DNA of 64,000 nt from the NCBI GenBank assembly GCA_902363625.1, contig CABJAS010000004.1, forward strand, positions 62,001 through 126,000, written 5' to 3'. Below, in pieces: positions 8,397 through 17,578 of this stretch. The DNA comes from Clostridiaceae bacterium (GTDB taxonomy: Bacteria > Bacillota_I > Bacilli_A > Erysipelotrichales > Coprobacillaceae). The number at the start of each line of letters is the position of its first letter. Position 1 is the first letter of the stretch. Under the pieces are notes generated by a model that worked only from the letters and a program-made list of their open reading frames with translations, ran no database searches and was not told where the DNA came from. The translations under genes and the position numbers were made by a program.

Positions 8397-9569
8397 TTAG
8401 TGTTCTCCTAATTTTATATTCTTTGATACAAACATTCCGACATGAGAGGTCAACTTGAAATGTTCAAATCTTTGTTGATATTGTTTTAAATAATCATACA
8501 GTTTATCCTGCTTTTTATATAAGGGCTCTAATCCTGAGCCCAGCCCTTTGCTGCTTAGTAAGAAATGATAATATTCGTCTAAATCTGTGATTTGGTAGAT
8601 TTCTTTTCTTTCATACAGCTGAATATCATTAAAATAATGGGCTAGTTTTTCTTTTCCATTTTCATAGCCGAATTTTTGATACAAAATAGGCTGATCAAAT
8701 GAGATCTTTTTATCAAATTTAGAAAGCAAAGCATCTCGTTCTTTCATCATTTCTTTTCCAATAGTAGAACAATAAAATAATCCATCGATTTTTAACACAC
8801 GGCATATTTCGTTTAATGTTGAGGATAAATCTTCAAAATACATTAACACATGATTGGCTATAACGATATCGAATTGATGATCACTATATAAAAGGTGGTA
8901 ACAATCCGCAATCTCGTAAGCTTTGATTTGTTTTATATGCTTTAAATTCTGTTGACTTTCCTTTACCATGCTTTCGGAAAGATCGGTAAGTGTTATTTCA
9001 ACATCGTTAGGAATTTTATCTGCGTTTGATAGCCAGAAACTGCCATCTCCACAGCCAATTTCCAGTATTTTTGCTTGAGGTGTAAATGAATAATGACTGA
9101 ACATCCATTGATGATAATTATCATGAAATTGGGTATGATGCTGATGAAATTTAATGCGTGTCTGTAACCCTGCAGGTGTTTGAAACTGTAATTGCAGATT
9201 AGAAGCATTCTGAATTCTTAAAAATTCTCTATAGATATCTTGATTTCCCATACCATTATTTTGTTTCAGTCTTTCGATAAGACCAAGCATAGTTTTAATA
9301 TTGGTCATTTGAATATTCAATAAGTCTTGCTGCATAATCAATTGATCTTCGATTTCTCTGTTAGAAAGAATCTCTTTTATTTCCATTAAAGTGTAATTTG
9401 CTTTTTTAAGTAATTGAATGGTCTGCATTTTAATCAGATTACTGTCATCTAAATATTTTATTCCATTAATTAATTCATCCTGCAATAGACCAAGAGATTC
9501 ATAATATCTCAAGGTTCTAATGGTTGACTGACTGATTTTTGAAAATTCTCGGTAAGTTAATTTTGACAT
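8397..9569 (-). CDS. MerR-type regulator fused to a SAM methyltransferase
   Basis: A 390-residue fusion. Residues 1-70 are a MerR winged helix (YREFSKISQSTIRTLRYYESLGLL) and are followed by a coiled-coil dimer helix to about 120. From about 160 a class I methyltransferase begins: motif I ILEIGCGDGSFWLSNA, acidic ITLTDLSESM, and the post-I DIVIANHVLMYFEDL. The usual MerR effector position is thus taken by an enzyme-like domain that may bind SAM as ligand or modify a small molecule. It is the first gene of a two-gene operon with the HAD phosphatase. The start follows AGGAGATG. The fusion has no visible frame problem. Confidence 0.88.
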   Translation of the reverse strand: MSKLTYREFSKISQSTIRTLRYYESLGLLQDELINGIKYLDDSNLIKMQTIQLLKKANYTLMEIKEILSNREIEDQLIMQQDLLNIQMTNIKTMLGLIERLKQNNGMGNQDIYREFLRIQNASNLQLQFQTPAGLQTRIKFHQHHTQFHDNYHQWMFSHYSFTPQAKILEIGCGDGSFWLSNADKIPNDVEITLTDLSESMVKESQQNLKHIKQIKAYEIADCYHLLYSDHQFDIVIANHVLMYFEDLSSTLNEICRVLKIDGLFYCSTIGKEMMKERDALLSKFDKKISFDQPILYQKFGYENGKEKLAHYFNDIQLYERKEIYQITDLDEYYHFLLSSKGLGSGLEPLYKKQDKLYDYLKQYQQRFEHFKLTSHVGMFVSKNIKLGEH

Positions 9570-9691
9570 CTCTTTTCATCTCCTACATTGATTCTACAGT
9601 GGAACGTACCGTGCCTGTCAATAAGAATTATAGAAAAAGCAGAACGGCAATAATACTGTCCTGCTTAGCTTATATAATTATTTAAAACAAA

Positions 9692-10456
9692 TTAGCTTTC
9701 TTCATCTTCAAAACAATCTCGGATACGATGCAGATAATCAAGTTGGCTTAATTCTCCACGTTCAAACTCAGTGGTGATCTGACCATCTTTTAAGTAAAAG
9801 AAACGACTTGAATAGCTTGCCACCAAGAGATCATGTGTTACAAGTAAAATTGTTAGGTTTAAACGTTTATTTAACTTTTGCAGTATTTTAAGCAGTTCAT
9901 GAGCATTCTTTTGATCTAAATTCCCGGTTGGTTCATCAGCGACAATTAATTTTGGATTAGTGATTAATGCTCGGGCTACAGCTATGCGCTGCTTTTGACC
10001 ACGTGAACACTGATCTGCCATTTTATCAAGCTGATCTTCAATATGCAGTAGGTAGGCAATATCTTGAACACGATGTCTTATTTCTTCTTTATCAACATTA
10101 TTTACAAGCAAGGGTGTTGCAATATTTTTAAATACACTTAGACGCTCATTTAAATAGAAATCTTGGAAAATAAAGCCTAGATGTTCATGCCTGAAGTCTG
10201 CTAATCCAATTAATCCTAATTTACCCACACTGATATTATTAATGATGACAGATCCGGTAGTGGGTGCATCGATTGTAGATAATAAATTGAGAAGTGTTGT
10301 TTTTCCGCTTCCTGAAGGACCCATAATACACACAAATTCACCACTGTAGATTTTTAAGTCAATGCCTTTGATGACATCATGGCGATTGGTTCGGTATAAG
10401 CCAAATGATTTTGTAAGATGACGTGCTTCTAAAATAATATCTTTTTGTGAACTCAT
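9692..10456 (-). CDS. ABC transporter ATPase (second ATPase of operon)
   Basis: A 254-residue ABC ATPase of the MacB/LolD/BceA type. Walker A is GPSGSGKTTLLN, the Q-loop IFQDFYL, the signature CSRGQKQR in place of LSGGQ, Walker B LIVADEPTGNLD and the H-loop VTHD. The open frame extends upstream to 10528, but the ATG at 10456 overlaps the permease stop (ATGA) and matches the family start, so it is preferred. The operon is ATPase-permease-ATPase with both junctions overlapping by 4 bases. It probably powers export or detachment of a peptide or lipid with the FtsX-like permease. Confidence 0.88.
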   Translation of the reverse strand: MSSQKDIILEARHLTKSFGLYRTNRHDVIKGIDLKIYSGEFVCIMGPSGSGKTTLLNLLSTIDAPTTGSVIINNISVGKLGLIGLADFRHEHLGFIFQDFYLNERLSVFKNIATPLLVNNVDKEEIRHRVQDIAYLLHIEDQLDKMADQCSRGQKQRIAVARALITNPKLIVADEPTGNLDQKNAHELLKILQKLNKRLNLTILLVTHDLLVASYSSRFFYLKDGQITTEFERGELSQLDYLHRIRDCFEDEES

Positions 10457-11745
10457 GATAAGGCACCTTCTTTCATTAATAATCGTTTGCGATAACAATA
10501 GGTTGCAATTAATGAGATGATTGTACATAATACACTAAAGCAAAGAAGGCTCAATCCCATAGATACTGGCATAAATGATAAATTCGTTACGATCATCATT
10601 CCGCCAAAAATAATAGGAGAAATAATCATCATAATAAATAGGATAAATAATTCTAAACGATTAATTTTATTTAACTGTTTACGTTGAAAACCAAGATAGT
10701 AGAGTGTTCTAAATTGCTGCATCTGATTAGGTGTTTCAATAAGATTACGATAAAACAAGGCAAGATTCATTAATACAATGATAATAAAGTAACTCATACA
10801 TAAGATAGAAAATATTTTTGTATCGTTCATCGTTTCGATCATAAATGCCATTAAAAAGGTCATCGCTATAAAGGTAATACAGATGTAACCGCATAATGAA
10901 ATAATTAAATCTGAAGCTCGTCCGATGGCAATCATACTTTCTTTTTTGTTTACGCAGAATTTAGTTCTAATAAGCAGGAATACTTTAGACAAGGCTTTTT
11001 TTATAATTTTATTTAATGCGATTGCCCCTAGTCCACACATAAAGCATAGTGCGCGGCTTTGACCTGAAACAGTAGTTACTCCATATATTGCCGCAGCATA
11101 TAGAAGCCACCAAACAATCTTAGGCATACGTATATGAGAGACAGGTAATGGCTTACTGTTTTTAGATGGACCACTTAATAAATCAATAAGTTCACTTTGA
11201 TAAGCGAAGCCGACAGCCGCAATAGCTAGTGTTACGATTACAATGCCAATTACCATTAAACTGGAGACAACCGCTTCGCTGGAAATATAGAAAAGGGGAA
11301 TCACCGCACTGGTAGTCAAACTTATAATACCATTAAAAATAGGATTCATTATAATAAATAATACAATACCAAGGGGTATAGCTTTAATCAACACCAGCGT
11401 AATCTGCATTAAGAAGTACACACTGATCCTGACAAGGTTTACACCGGAAAGATGCAGTATAGCAATTTCCTTGTTTTTTTGTTTAAGAAAAGTATTTGAA
11501 ATGACATACATTAATCCACCGATTGCTAAGATCATTATTAATCCCACTGTCATAACAAAAAGGTTGGCATTATTTTCGGAAAAGAATGATCCACCAATGC
11601 TTACAACTTTGTAGGAATCATTGTTCATATAATTAAAGAATAAGAGTACAGAAGAAGAACAAAAAGCCAAAATAAACATGTATACATAATTCTTTTTCTT
11701 ATCTAACATGAAATTTTCTTTAGAAAAATTAAATAAATCTCTCAT
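10453..11745 (-). CDS. FtsX-like ABC permease
   Basis: A 430-residue membrane protein with about eight to ten hydrophobic segments. The FtsX-type sequence lies in the first half (an early TM, then LFVMTVGLIMILAIGGLMYV and QKNKEIAILHLSGVN, the coupling-helix-like motif of these permeases). It is shorter than BceB permeases (about 640 residues) and lacks their large extracellular loop. It overlaps the genes on both sides by 4 bases. Its partners are two different ATPases, which suggests a heterodimeric nucleotide-binding pair on one permease type. Confidence 0.85.
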   Translation of the reverse strand: MRDLFNFSKENFMLDKKKNYVYMFILAFCSSSVLLFFNYMNNDSYKVVSIGGSFFSENNANLFVMTVGLIMILAIGGLMYVISNTFLKQKNKEIAILHLSGVNLVRISVYFLMQITLVLIKAIPLGIVLFIIMNPIFNGIISLTTSAVIPLFYISSEAVVSSLMVIGIVIVTLAIAAVGFAYQSELIDLLSGPSKNSKPLPVSHIRMPKIVWWLLYAAAIYGVTTVSGQSRALCFMCGLGAIALNKIIKKALSKVFLLIRTKFCVNKKESMIAIGRASDLIISLCGYICITFIAMTFLMAFMIETMNDTKIFSILCMSYFIIIVLMNLALFYRNLIETPNQMQQFRTLYYLGFQRKQLNKINRLELFILFIMMIISPIIFGGMMIVTNLSFMPVSMGLSLLCFSVLCTIISLIATYCYRKRLLMKEGALS

Positions 11746-12497
11746 AATAACGCCTCCATATCCGGAACAATTGCATTAAAGAGCAGCTTGTAGAATGCTT
11801 CATTAGTGAGATCTTCCTTATTATAAATATGCTGAAAACGTCCATCGACTAAGTAATAAACTTTATTAGCATAGCTTGCACAAAGCGGATCATGCGTTAC
11901 CATTAAAATAGTTGTTCCTTGTTTATTAATCATAGTAAATTGATCTAACAGCTGACGTGTGTTGACACTGTCAAGATTCCCGGTTGGTTCATCAGCGACA
12001 ATGATTCTCGGTTGATCAAGCAAAGCACGGAGAATAGAAGCACGCTGATTTTGTCCGCTCGAGCATTCTCTTGGATAATGATAAAGTACTTGAGCGATGT
12101 CAAGGATTTTGGCTAGATGATGAATCTGTTCCATTGTTTTTTTCTTTTGACGGATAGGATGTTTAATAATAATATTTTCAAATAAAGTGATGGAATCAAT
12201 CAATTGATGTTCCTGAAAAATATAGCCAAGTTCAGTTTGTCGAAACTGACTCAAAGCGGCTTCATCCAAATCTGTTGACCTTTTACCGTTGATCATTACT
12301 TCACCGGAAGTAGGATAATCAATCGTTGAAATAAGATTGATCAATGTACTTTTACCACTTCCCGATGGTCCCATAATACAAATAAAGTCACCAACATCAA
12401 TTTTTAAATTAAGTTGGTCAATTGCCATAAACGGTTTAGGACCATTTAAATCATAAACTTTTGTCACCTCCTGCAAGGTGATAATGTTATCTTTCAT
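11742..12497 (-). CDS. ABC transporter ATPase (first ATPase of operon)
   Basis: A 251-residue ATPase. Walker A is GPSGSGKSTLIN, Q-loop IFQEHQL, a divergent signature CSSGQNQRA, Walker B IIVADEPTGNLD and the H-loop VTHD. The ATG at 12497 has a GGGGAGGAG site at the right distance, while the longer frame to 12527 runs through that site, so the shorter form is chosen. It is the first gene of the operon. No two-component system or resistance peptide gene lies next to it, so the substrate cannot be guessed. Confidence 0.88.
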   Translation of the reverse strand: MKDNIITLQEVTKVYDLNGPKPFMAIDQLNLKIDVGDFICIMGPSGSGKSTLINLISTIDYPTSGEVMINGKRSTDLDEAALSQFRQTELGYIFQEHQLIDSITLFENIIIKHPIRQKKKTMEQIHHLAKILDIAQVLYHYPRECSSGQNQRASILRALLDQPRIIVADEPTGNLDSVNTRQLLDQFTMINKQGTTILMVTHDPLCASYANKVYYLVDGRFQHIYNKEDLTNEAFYKLLFNAIVPDMEALL

Positions 12498-12840
12498 AAA
12501 ATCTCCTCCCCAATTAATATGAAACAAATTAATAAAAATTATTTTTATTATTTCTATACTTATATATTATTACAATAAACAGATAATCGCAACTGTCTAT
12601 TCAAAAATTGAAAACTTTTCTTTTTGTTATCTATATAATTATAGATTCTTTACTAGGAATAAAGTACTGCTTTAAAGATTTTCTGCTGCAATGGAGCAGA
12701 CGATTTTTCACGTCAGATAGATCAGAAGAGAATAAATTAAATACTTATTTAGAACAGAACTTTTATATATTATTTTTAAATGTCATCTTTAATATAAATA
12801 AAAATGATCCATCAAAAGATAGATCACTACATATTCATTT
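12498..12840. other. Intergenic region between ABC operon and nitroreductase
   Basis: It holds the promoter area of the leftward ABC operon (AT-rich, with the palindrome-like AATAAAAATTATTTTTATT near 12531-12549 just upstream of its start) and a terminator for the leftward nitroreductase gene. The terminator has arms TGATCCATC at 12805-12813 and GATAGATCA at 12818-12826, with the T-run on the minus strand at 12798-12804. A TTG-started plus-strand frame here (12608-12946) runs into the antisense of the nitroreductase gene and is judged spurious. Confidence 0.6.
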
Positions 12841-13395
12841 TCATGATTTTTTGGATAATAAAATTTCTTCTCTTGATTTTCTTGGTCTTGGTTTAGGTGT
12901 TTCTGCCGGATACCCGATTGCAACAGCAGAAATTAAATTTAGATGATCGCATCCGAGATATTTAGAAATAGCTCTTTCATTAAACCAAATATCTCCGATC
13001 CATACAGAACCCAAGCCAAGATTTGCACATTCAAGGCAGATATGTTCTATTGCGGCTCCCGTTGATAGAAGATCAGAAGCAAACCATTCTTCTTCATAGA
13101 CTTGAAAAACAGCGATTAAAAGCTGTGCCCTTTTGATTATCTCCGCTGAATATTTTACGGTATTGACATAACCGAATATTTCTTTGCTTTCCGTATTGGG
13201 AGATTCCATCATCATATCTGCAACTATGTCTTTTTCCTGTCCTTTTAGTATCATGAAACTCCAAGGCTGTCTGTTTTTTGCTGATTGACATAAACGCGCA
13301 CTATCAATTAACTGGTCGATCTTATCTTGCTCAACCTCTTGTAAAGTAAATTGACGGATACTTCTTCGGTTTTGAATAACTTCATTAAATTCCAT
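12841..13395 (-). CDS. Nitroreductase-family flavoprotein
   Basis: A 184-residue FMN-dependent oxidoreductase of the nitroreductase fold. The N-terminal FMN phosphate motif is NRRSIRQF, followed by SARLCQSAKNRQPWSFMIL (the usual S/A..PSAxNxQPW), and near the C-terminus LGLGSVWIGDI and AVAIGYPAE. Such enzymes reduce nitro groups, quinones or other acceptors with NAD(P)H; the substrate is unknown. It is monocistronic, with an AAAGGAGG site and its own terminator. Confidence 0.9.
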   Translation of the reverse strand: MEFNEVIQNRRSIRQFTLQEVEQDKIDQLIDSARLCQSAKNRQPWSFMILKGQEKDIVADMMMESPNTESKEIFGYVNTVKYSAEIIKRAQLLIAVFQVYEEEWFASDLLSTGAAIEHICLECANLGLGSVWIGDIWFNERAISKYLGCDHLNLISAVAIGYPAETPKPRPRKSREEILLSKKS

Positions 13396-13492
13396 CTGTA
13401 ATCCTCCTTTTAAAATTAGATTTAATTTTATTTTAAAAGGTTTATCACTGCTTGTCCTGACTTAAATTGCGCATTCTTGTCTGGATATTGAT

Positions 13493-14173
13493 CTAATCAT
13501 TATTATTTGTTAAGCTATTGAAAAAATTATATTGTTTATTTTTAAGTGCCTGCACAAGTTCCTTGTTGTTATTAATGGGGACATCTATTTCAAATAATTT
13601 ACAGCCAACGCTTTCAAAACCGTGACAGTCACTGCCGCAAATATACTGTAAAGACGGATAGGCCTCTTGATGGTCTAAAGCCCATTGTTTCAAATCATCA
13701 TTATAGTTGTTGTGAAAAGGGGTGTAATTAAATTCATAGCCGTCTAATACATCAGCGCCTTTTATCTCACATGGTTTTCTTAAAGGATGTGCCTGAAAAA
13801 TAACCCCGCCTTCATGATGTACAATTTCTGCGACACGTTCTAAGCTTTCATTAAAAATAGTAGGATATTTAATAATAAAATCTTCATCAATTCCATAAAT
13901 TAGATAGTCATTAGGATGCGAGGAAAGATTAAGTTCCATCCCTAAAAATACCTTGATCGAAGATTCTTCCGCCTGTTTTAAAGCATTCCAATAGCCTTTA
14001 AGATAATTGTTCTTTAGGTCATCTTTAAAACGTTCATAAGTATTTTTTGAATAATGATTCGTAATCACAACTCCGTCTGCACCAAATTCTTGATAGGCTT
14101 TGATAATATCTTTGGCTTTTTCCCTTGCGCAGGAACTTCCTTCACTGGTATGTGTATGCAATTCGATTTTCAT
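13493..14173 (-). CDS. PHP-domain phosphoesterase
   Basis: A 226-residue metal-dependent phosphoesterase-type protein. The PHP metal motifs are ELHTHTSEGS at the N-terminus, VVITNHYS, the central LGMELNL, QAHPLR and the C-terminal CGSDCHG. It is a stand-alone PHP domain like histidinol-phosphatase or nucleotide-phosphatase relatives. It diverges from the ROK regulator-PHP-MFS operon at 14422, and a second PHP protein of different sequence lies in that operon. Joint control from the shared 250-base intergenic region is likely. Confidence 0.85.
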   Translation of the reverse strand: MKIELHTHTSEGSSCAREKAKDIIKAYQEFGADGVVITNHYSKNTYERFKDDLKNNYLKGYWNALKQAEESSIKVFLGMELNLSSHPNDYLIYGIDEDFIIKYPTIFNESLERVAEIVHHEGGVIFQAHPLRKPCEIKGADVLDGYEFNYTPFHNNYNDDLKQWALDHQEAYPSLQYICGSDCHGFESVGCKLFEIDVPINNNKELVQALKNKQYNFFNSLTNNND

Positions 14174-14292
14174 CTATTAGACCTCCTTGTCGTATTTCAT
14201 TTAGTATAGCTTTGAAACAACAAGCAGTCAAGATTCAAGAAGGATAAACAGTTTAAATGAATGTTGATACGAATAGTTATAAAAAGAATAAT

Positions 14293-14298
14293 TTGACA
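14293..14298 (+). promoter_or_regulatory. Possible -35 element in the divergent intergenic region
   Basis: A perfect TTGACA lies at 14293-14298, about 125 bases upstream of the ROK-type regulator. No convincing -10 follows at 16-18 bases (TCGAAT is the nearest), so the promoter is only suggested. Confidence 0.3.
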
Positions 14299-14421
14299 GG
14301 AGCAATATAGAAAAATCGAATTATTTCAGGTTATGAAAATAAAGCGTCTTAAACATCTGTTCAACGTATACTTATTTTATAACATTCGTCATATTGTAAC
14401 GAAAGAGATGGAGGTGATTGT

Positions 14422-15402
14422 TTGGCGAGAATAAATGAACTCAAACTTAGTAATATTCAAGAGATAAGAGAGTGCTTTTACAATGTTAAAGTATGGACTA
14501 AAAATGAATTGTCCGAAGAAACCGGACAATCTTTAGCGGGGATTACAAATATTCTTCATGACCTGATAGAAAAGAAAGAAATTGAATATATTGGGGAGGC
14601 AGAATCTACGGGGGGCAGAAAATCAAAGCAGTATATTCTTAATAAGGATTATTATCATATAGGTATGATCATTTTAAAACGTGATCAAAATCAGTATCAG
14701 TTTATTGGCAGAACGATAGATTTGATGGGAACAACCATTCATGAAGAAAAATTGGTAAGTAAAATAGGCAATTTAGAAGAATTAAACGATATAGTGGATC
14801 AGATGATGGCAAAGGATAGAAGTCTCTCTCTTTTAGTTCTCAGTATACCGGGAATTTGTCAGGATGGAAAAATAGATATCTGTGATTTTGAACAGCTAAA
14901 TGGCTGTCATTTAGGTGAAACATTAAAGCAGCGCTATGGAGTGGACTATGTTATCGAAAATGATGTGAACATTGCCTGTATTGGTTTATCCTATATGTAT
15001 CCTAAGAGCCCACATCTAGCGTTTATCTATCAGCCCTCAGCAGTCTATGTAGGGTGTGGCATGATGATTGACCATAAATTGTATAATGGCTTTTCACATT
15101 TTGCCGGAGAATTGCGCTATCTGCCGTTTTATACGCACTCTCAGCAGGATCAATTATTAAAAGAAAATCCGCAGTTACTGCTGACTAAGCAAATATTGAC
15201 CCTATGTTGTGTATTTAATCCAGAAATAATCGGAGTTTGCAGTGATGCTGTGGAATCTGTTAGTCTCTTAGACATCGACAGTGAAATACCAAAGCACCAT
15301 TATCCACAGATCGTTCAAATTAAAGAGATGAATGAAATGGTTTGGAAAGGGCTCTACAGTATAGCGATCAGAAATTTAAAAGAGAAAAAAGGGGAAGAAT
15401 AA
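14422..15402 (+). CDS. ROK-family transcriptional regulator (HTH plus degenerate ROK domain)
   Basis: A 326-residue protein with an N-terminal winged helix (about 10-70; TKNELSEETGQSLAGITNILHDL) and a ROK sugar-kinase-like domain (IENDVNIACIGL; GFSHFAGELRYLPF). It is short for NagC/XylR relatives, and the glycine-rich phosphate loop is degraded (VGCGMMID), so it likely senses a sugar rather than phosphorylates it. Translation starts at TTG, supported by GGAGGTGAT just upstream. The stop overlaps the start of the PHP gene by one base, followed by an MFS transporter: a likely sugar or sugar-phosphate uptake operon with its own regulator. Confidence 0.82.
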   Translation: MARINELKLSNIQEIRECFYNVKVWTKNELSEETGQSLAGITNILHDLIEKKEIEYIGEAESTGGRKSKQYILNKDYYHIGMIILKRDQNQYQFIGRTIDLMGTTIHEEKLVSKIGNLEELNDIVDQMMAKDRSLSLLVLSIPGICQDGKIDICDFEQLNGCHLGETLKQRYGVDYVIENDVNIACIGLSYMYPKSPHLAFIYQPSAVYVGCGMMIDHKLYNGFSHFAGELRYLPFYTHSQQDQLLKENPQLLLTKQILTLCCVFNPEIIGVCSDAVESVSLLDIDSEIPKHHYPQIVQIKEMNEMVWKGLYSIAIRNLKEKKGEE

Positions 15403-16292
15403 TGAATGAATTTATTGATTTACACATGCACAGCATGTACAGTGATGACGGCGAGTTTACACCTGTTCAATTAGTTGAAAAATGTCATGATGCCGGAATT
15501 ACAATAATGGCAATCGCAGATCATAACAGTGTTAAAGCTATTGATGAGGCAAAGAAAGCCGCAGAAAAATACGGTATGCATTATATTCATGCAATAGAAA
15601 TTGATTGTACTTATAATGGCATTAACCTGCATGTTTTAGGATACGGGATTGATCATAAAAATCCAATCTTCAGCGAACTGGAAGAAAATATTTTGAAACA
15701 GGAATTATCATGCAGTGAGGAAAAGTTAAAGCTTACAAACCAGCTTGGCTTTGAACTGGATAAGAGTCAGTTAGATAAATTAAGTGCAAATGGTGTCTAT
15801 ACCGGGGAAATGTTTGCCGAAGCATTGTTGAATGATTCTCGTTATCAGGATCATCCATTATTAAAACCATATAGAGAAAATGGACAAAGAAGCGATAATC
15901 CTTATGTGAATTTTTATTGGGATTACTATGCTCAAGGAAAGCCCTGCTATACGGAAGTGGTATTTCCATCATTCAAAGAAACTATCAAAATTATCAATGA
16001 CAATGGTGGGATTGCAGTATTGGCTCACCCGGGAAATAATTTAAAAGGACAATTTGAAGTTTTCGATGAAATGGTGAAAATTGGACTTCAAGGCGTAGAA
16101 GCATTCAGCAATTATCATGATGAAGCCACCGTAAATTATTTCCTGCAAAAGGGGAGAGAGCATCAAATGCTGATCACCTGTGGCAGTGATTATCATGGAA
16201 AAACAAAACCGGCGATTGAGCTTGGAGAAACACGCTGCAACATTGATGAACATGAGATTGAAGCGCAATTAAAAGAATATCATTTGATTTAA
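15402..16292 (+). CDS. PHP-domain phosphoesterase in ROK/MFS operon
   Basis: A 296-residue protein with a PHP metal centre: FIDLHMHSMYSDD, ITIMAIADHN, HAIEID, AVLAHPG and CGSDYHG. Between them an inserted segment (about residues 95-195) resembles the RNase AM/YciV type of PHP phosphatase. The ATG at 15402 overlaps the regulator's TAA. The longer frame from 15342 would overlap the regulator deeply and lacks a ribosome site. Likely substrates are phosphate mono- or diesters made from the compound moved by the next gene, which is an inference from context. Confidence 0.85.
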   Translation: MNEFIDLHMHSMYSDDGEFTPVQLVEKCHDAGITIMAIADHNSVKAIDEAKKAAEKYGMHYIHAIEIDCTYNGINLHVLGYGIDHKNPIFSELEENILKQELSCSEEKLKLTNQLGFELDKSQLDKLSANGVYTGEMFAEALLNDSRYQDHPLLKPYRENGQRSDNPYVNFYWDYYAQGKPCYTEVVFPSFKETIKIINDNGGIAVLAHPGNNLKGQFEVFDEMVKIGLQGVEAFSNYHDEATVNYFLQKGREHQMLITCGSDYHGKTKPAIELGETRCNIDEHEIEAQLKEYHLI

Positions 16293-16368
16293 ATAGACGA
16301 ACAATTATTCAACAAAAGATGATAGAATGTATCTAATAATATATTTTCTATAAAGAAGGAGAAGAAAA

Positions 16369-17541
16369 ATGAATAGAGTCTTAAATATAAAATATTCATT
16401 GAGTCAGATTTTCTACTGTGCAGCGATCTGTGCAATGATGGGCTATGCTTCCGTTTATTTATTGGGGGAAGGCTTTTCTAACTCGCTCATCGGAATCACC
16501 TTGGCACTTAGCAGTATTGTGGCAGTTATTTTACAGCCGCTAATCGCAACGATTGCAGATAAATCTTCTACAGCGAAGATCAATCTTGTTATTCGTATCC
16601 TGTTGGCAGTGACGATCGTTTGCTCAGTTGCCGTTTATTTTATTCCGATGAATAAACAAATTCTGGCTTTCTTTGTTATCATTATCTTTTCACTAACGAC
16701 CTCATTAATGCCATTGATCAATTCCTTTGCTTTTGTTTTTGAAAAGTTTGGCTATAAGATCAATTTCGGGGTAGCCAGAGGATTAGGATCAGCTGCTTAT
16801 GCCTTAACTTCCATTGCGTTAGGATATGTTGTAAGTGCCATAAACAGTTCAATTATTCCTTTAGCCTATGTTTTATTTAATACATTGCTTTATATTATTA
16901 TTCAGTTATACACCGTAGTAGATGATAATAAAGACAGTGAGCTAAATGAAGTAGAAGAGAAGTCACAATTATCATTTGGACAGTTTGTGCATAAGTATAT
17001 TAAATTCATGATATTCCTGTTAGGCTTTGTATGTATTTATTTTGCACACAGCATTATTAATAACTTCTTTATTCAGATTGTAACCAACGTAGGCGGAAAC
17101 AGCAGTGATATGGGAAATGCAGTTTTTGTAGCTGCCATGCTTGAACTGCCAATCATGTTTATGTTCAATAAATTAAATGAAAAAGTAAACTGTACATTGC
17201 TGATTAAAATATCTTTAGTTTGTTTTGCCTTAAAGCATATTCTTACTTTAGTTGCAACGAATATGCCAATGATTTATATGGCACAGGTTTTACAAATGGG
17301 GGCATATGCATTGTTTGTTCCTGCTTCTGTTTACTATGTCAATCAGATTATTGAGAAAAATGATATGGTTAAAGGACAGTCTTTTCTAACAACATCAATG
17401 ACTTTAGCCGGTGTGTTTGCCAGTCTTGCCGGAGGTATCCTGCTGGATATGATCGGTGTACATGAATCTTTGCTGCTAGGAGCGATTGTTTCAGTTGTCG
17501 GGGTGATCTTAGGTTTTTTAACTTTAGAAAAAGTAAAATAA
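16369..17541 (+). CDS. MFS transporter
   Basis: A 390-residue permease with 12 predicted hydrophobic segments. It resembles the LacY/nucleoside-symporter branch (PPP-like). The N-half loop IATIADKSS stands at the place of the GxxxDRxGRR motif between TM2 and TM3. It is the third gene of the regulator-PHP-MFS operon, after a 76-base gap with an AAGGAG site. A strong terminator follows. The substrate is probably a sugar or nucleoside recognised by the ROK regulator; this is an inference. Confidence 0.85.
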   Translation: MNRVLNIKYSLSQIFYCAAICAMMGYASVYLLGEGFSNSLIGITLALSSIVAVILQPLIATIADKSSTAKINLVIRILLAVTIVCSVAVYFIPMNKQILAFFVIIIFSLTTSLMPLINSFAFVFEKFGYKINFGVARGLGSAAYALTSIALGYVVSAINSSIIPLAYVLFNTLLYIIIQLYTVVDDNKDSELNEVEEKSQLSFGQFVHKYIKFMIFLLGFVCIYFAHSIINNFFIQIVTNVGGNSSDMGNAVFVAAMLELPIMFMFNKLNEKVNCTLLIKISLVCFALKHILTLVATNMPMIYMAQVLQMGAYALFVPASVYYVNQIIEKNDMVKGQSFLTTSMTLAGVFASLAGGILLDMIGVHESLLLGAIVSVVGVILGFLTLEKVK

Positions 17542-17548
17542 ATAAACG

Positions 17549-17578
17549 AGGGCGAAGAGACATTTCTTAACGCCCTTT
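17549..17578 (+). terminator. Terminator of the ROK-PHP-MFS operon
   Basis: Arms AGGGCG near 17550-17555 and CGCCCT near 17571-17576, then TTTTA. Confidence 0.8.

Noticed and set aside
12608..12946. A 112-codon plus-strand frame starting with TTG between the ABC operon and the nitroreductase gene
   Set aside because: Its second half is antisense to the nitroreductase gene, it crosses that gene's terminator hairpin, and it has no ribosome site.
15342..15401. A longer start for the PHP gene in the ROK operon
   Set aside because: It would overlap the regulator by 60 bases without a ribosome site; ATG 15402 overlaps the stop and matches the family start.
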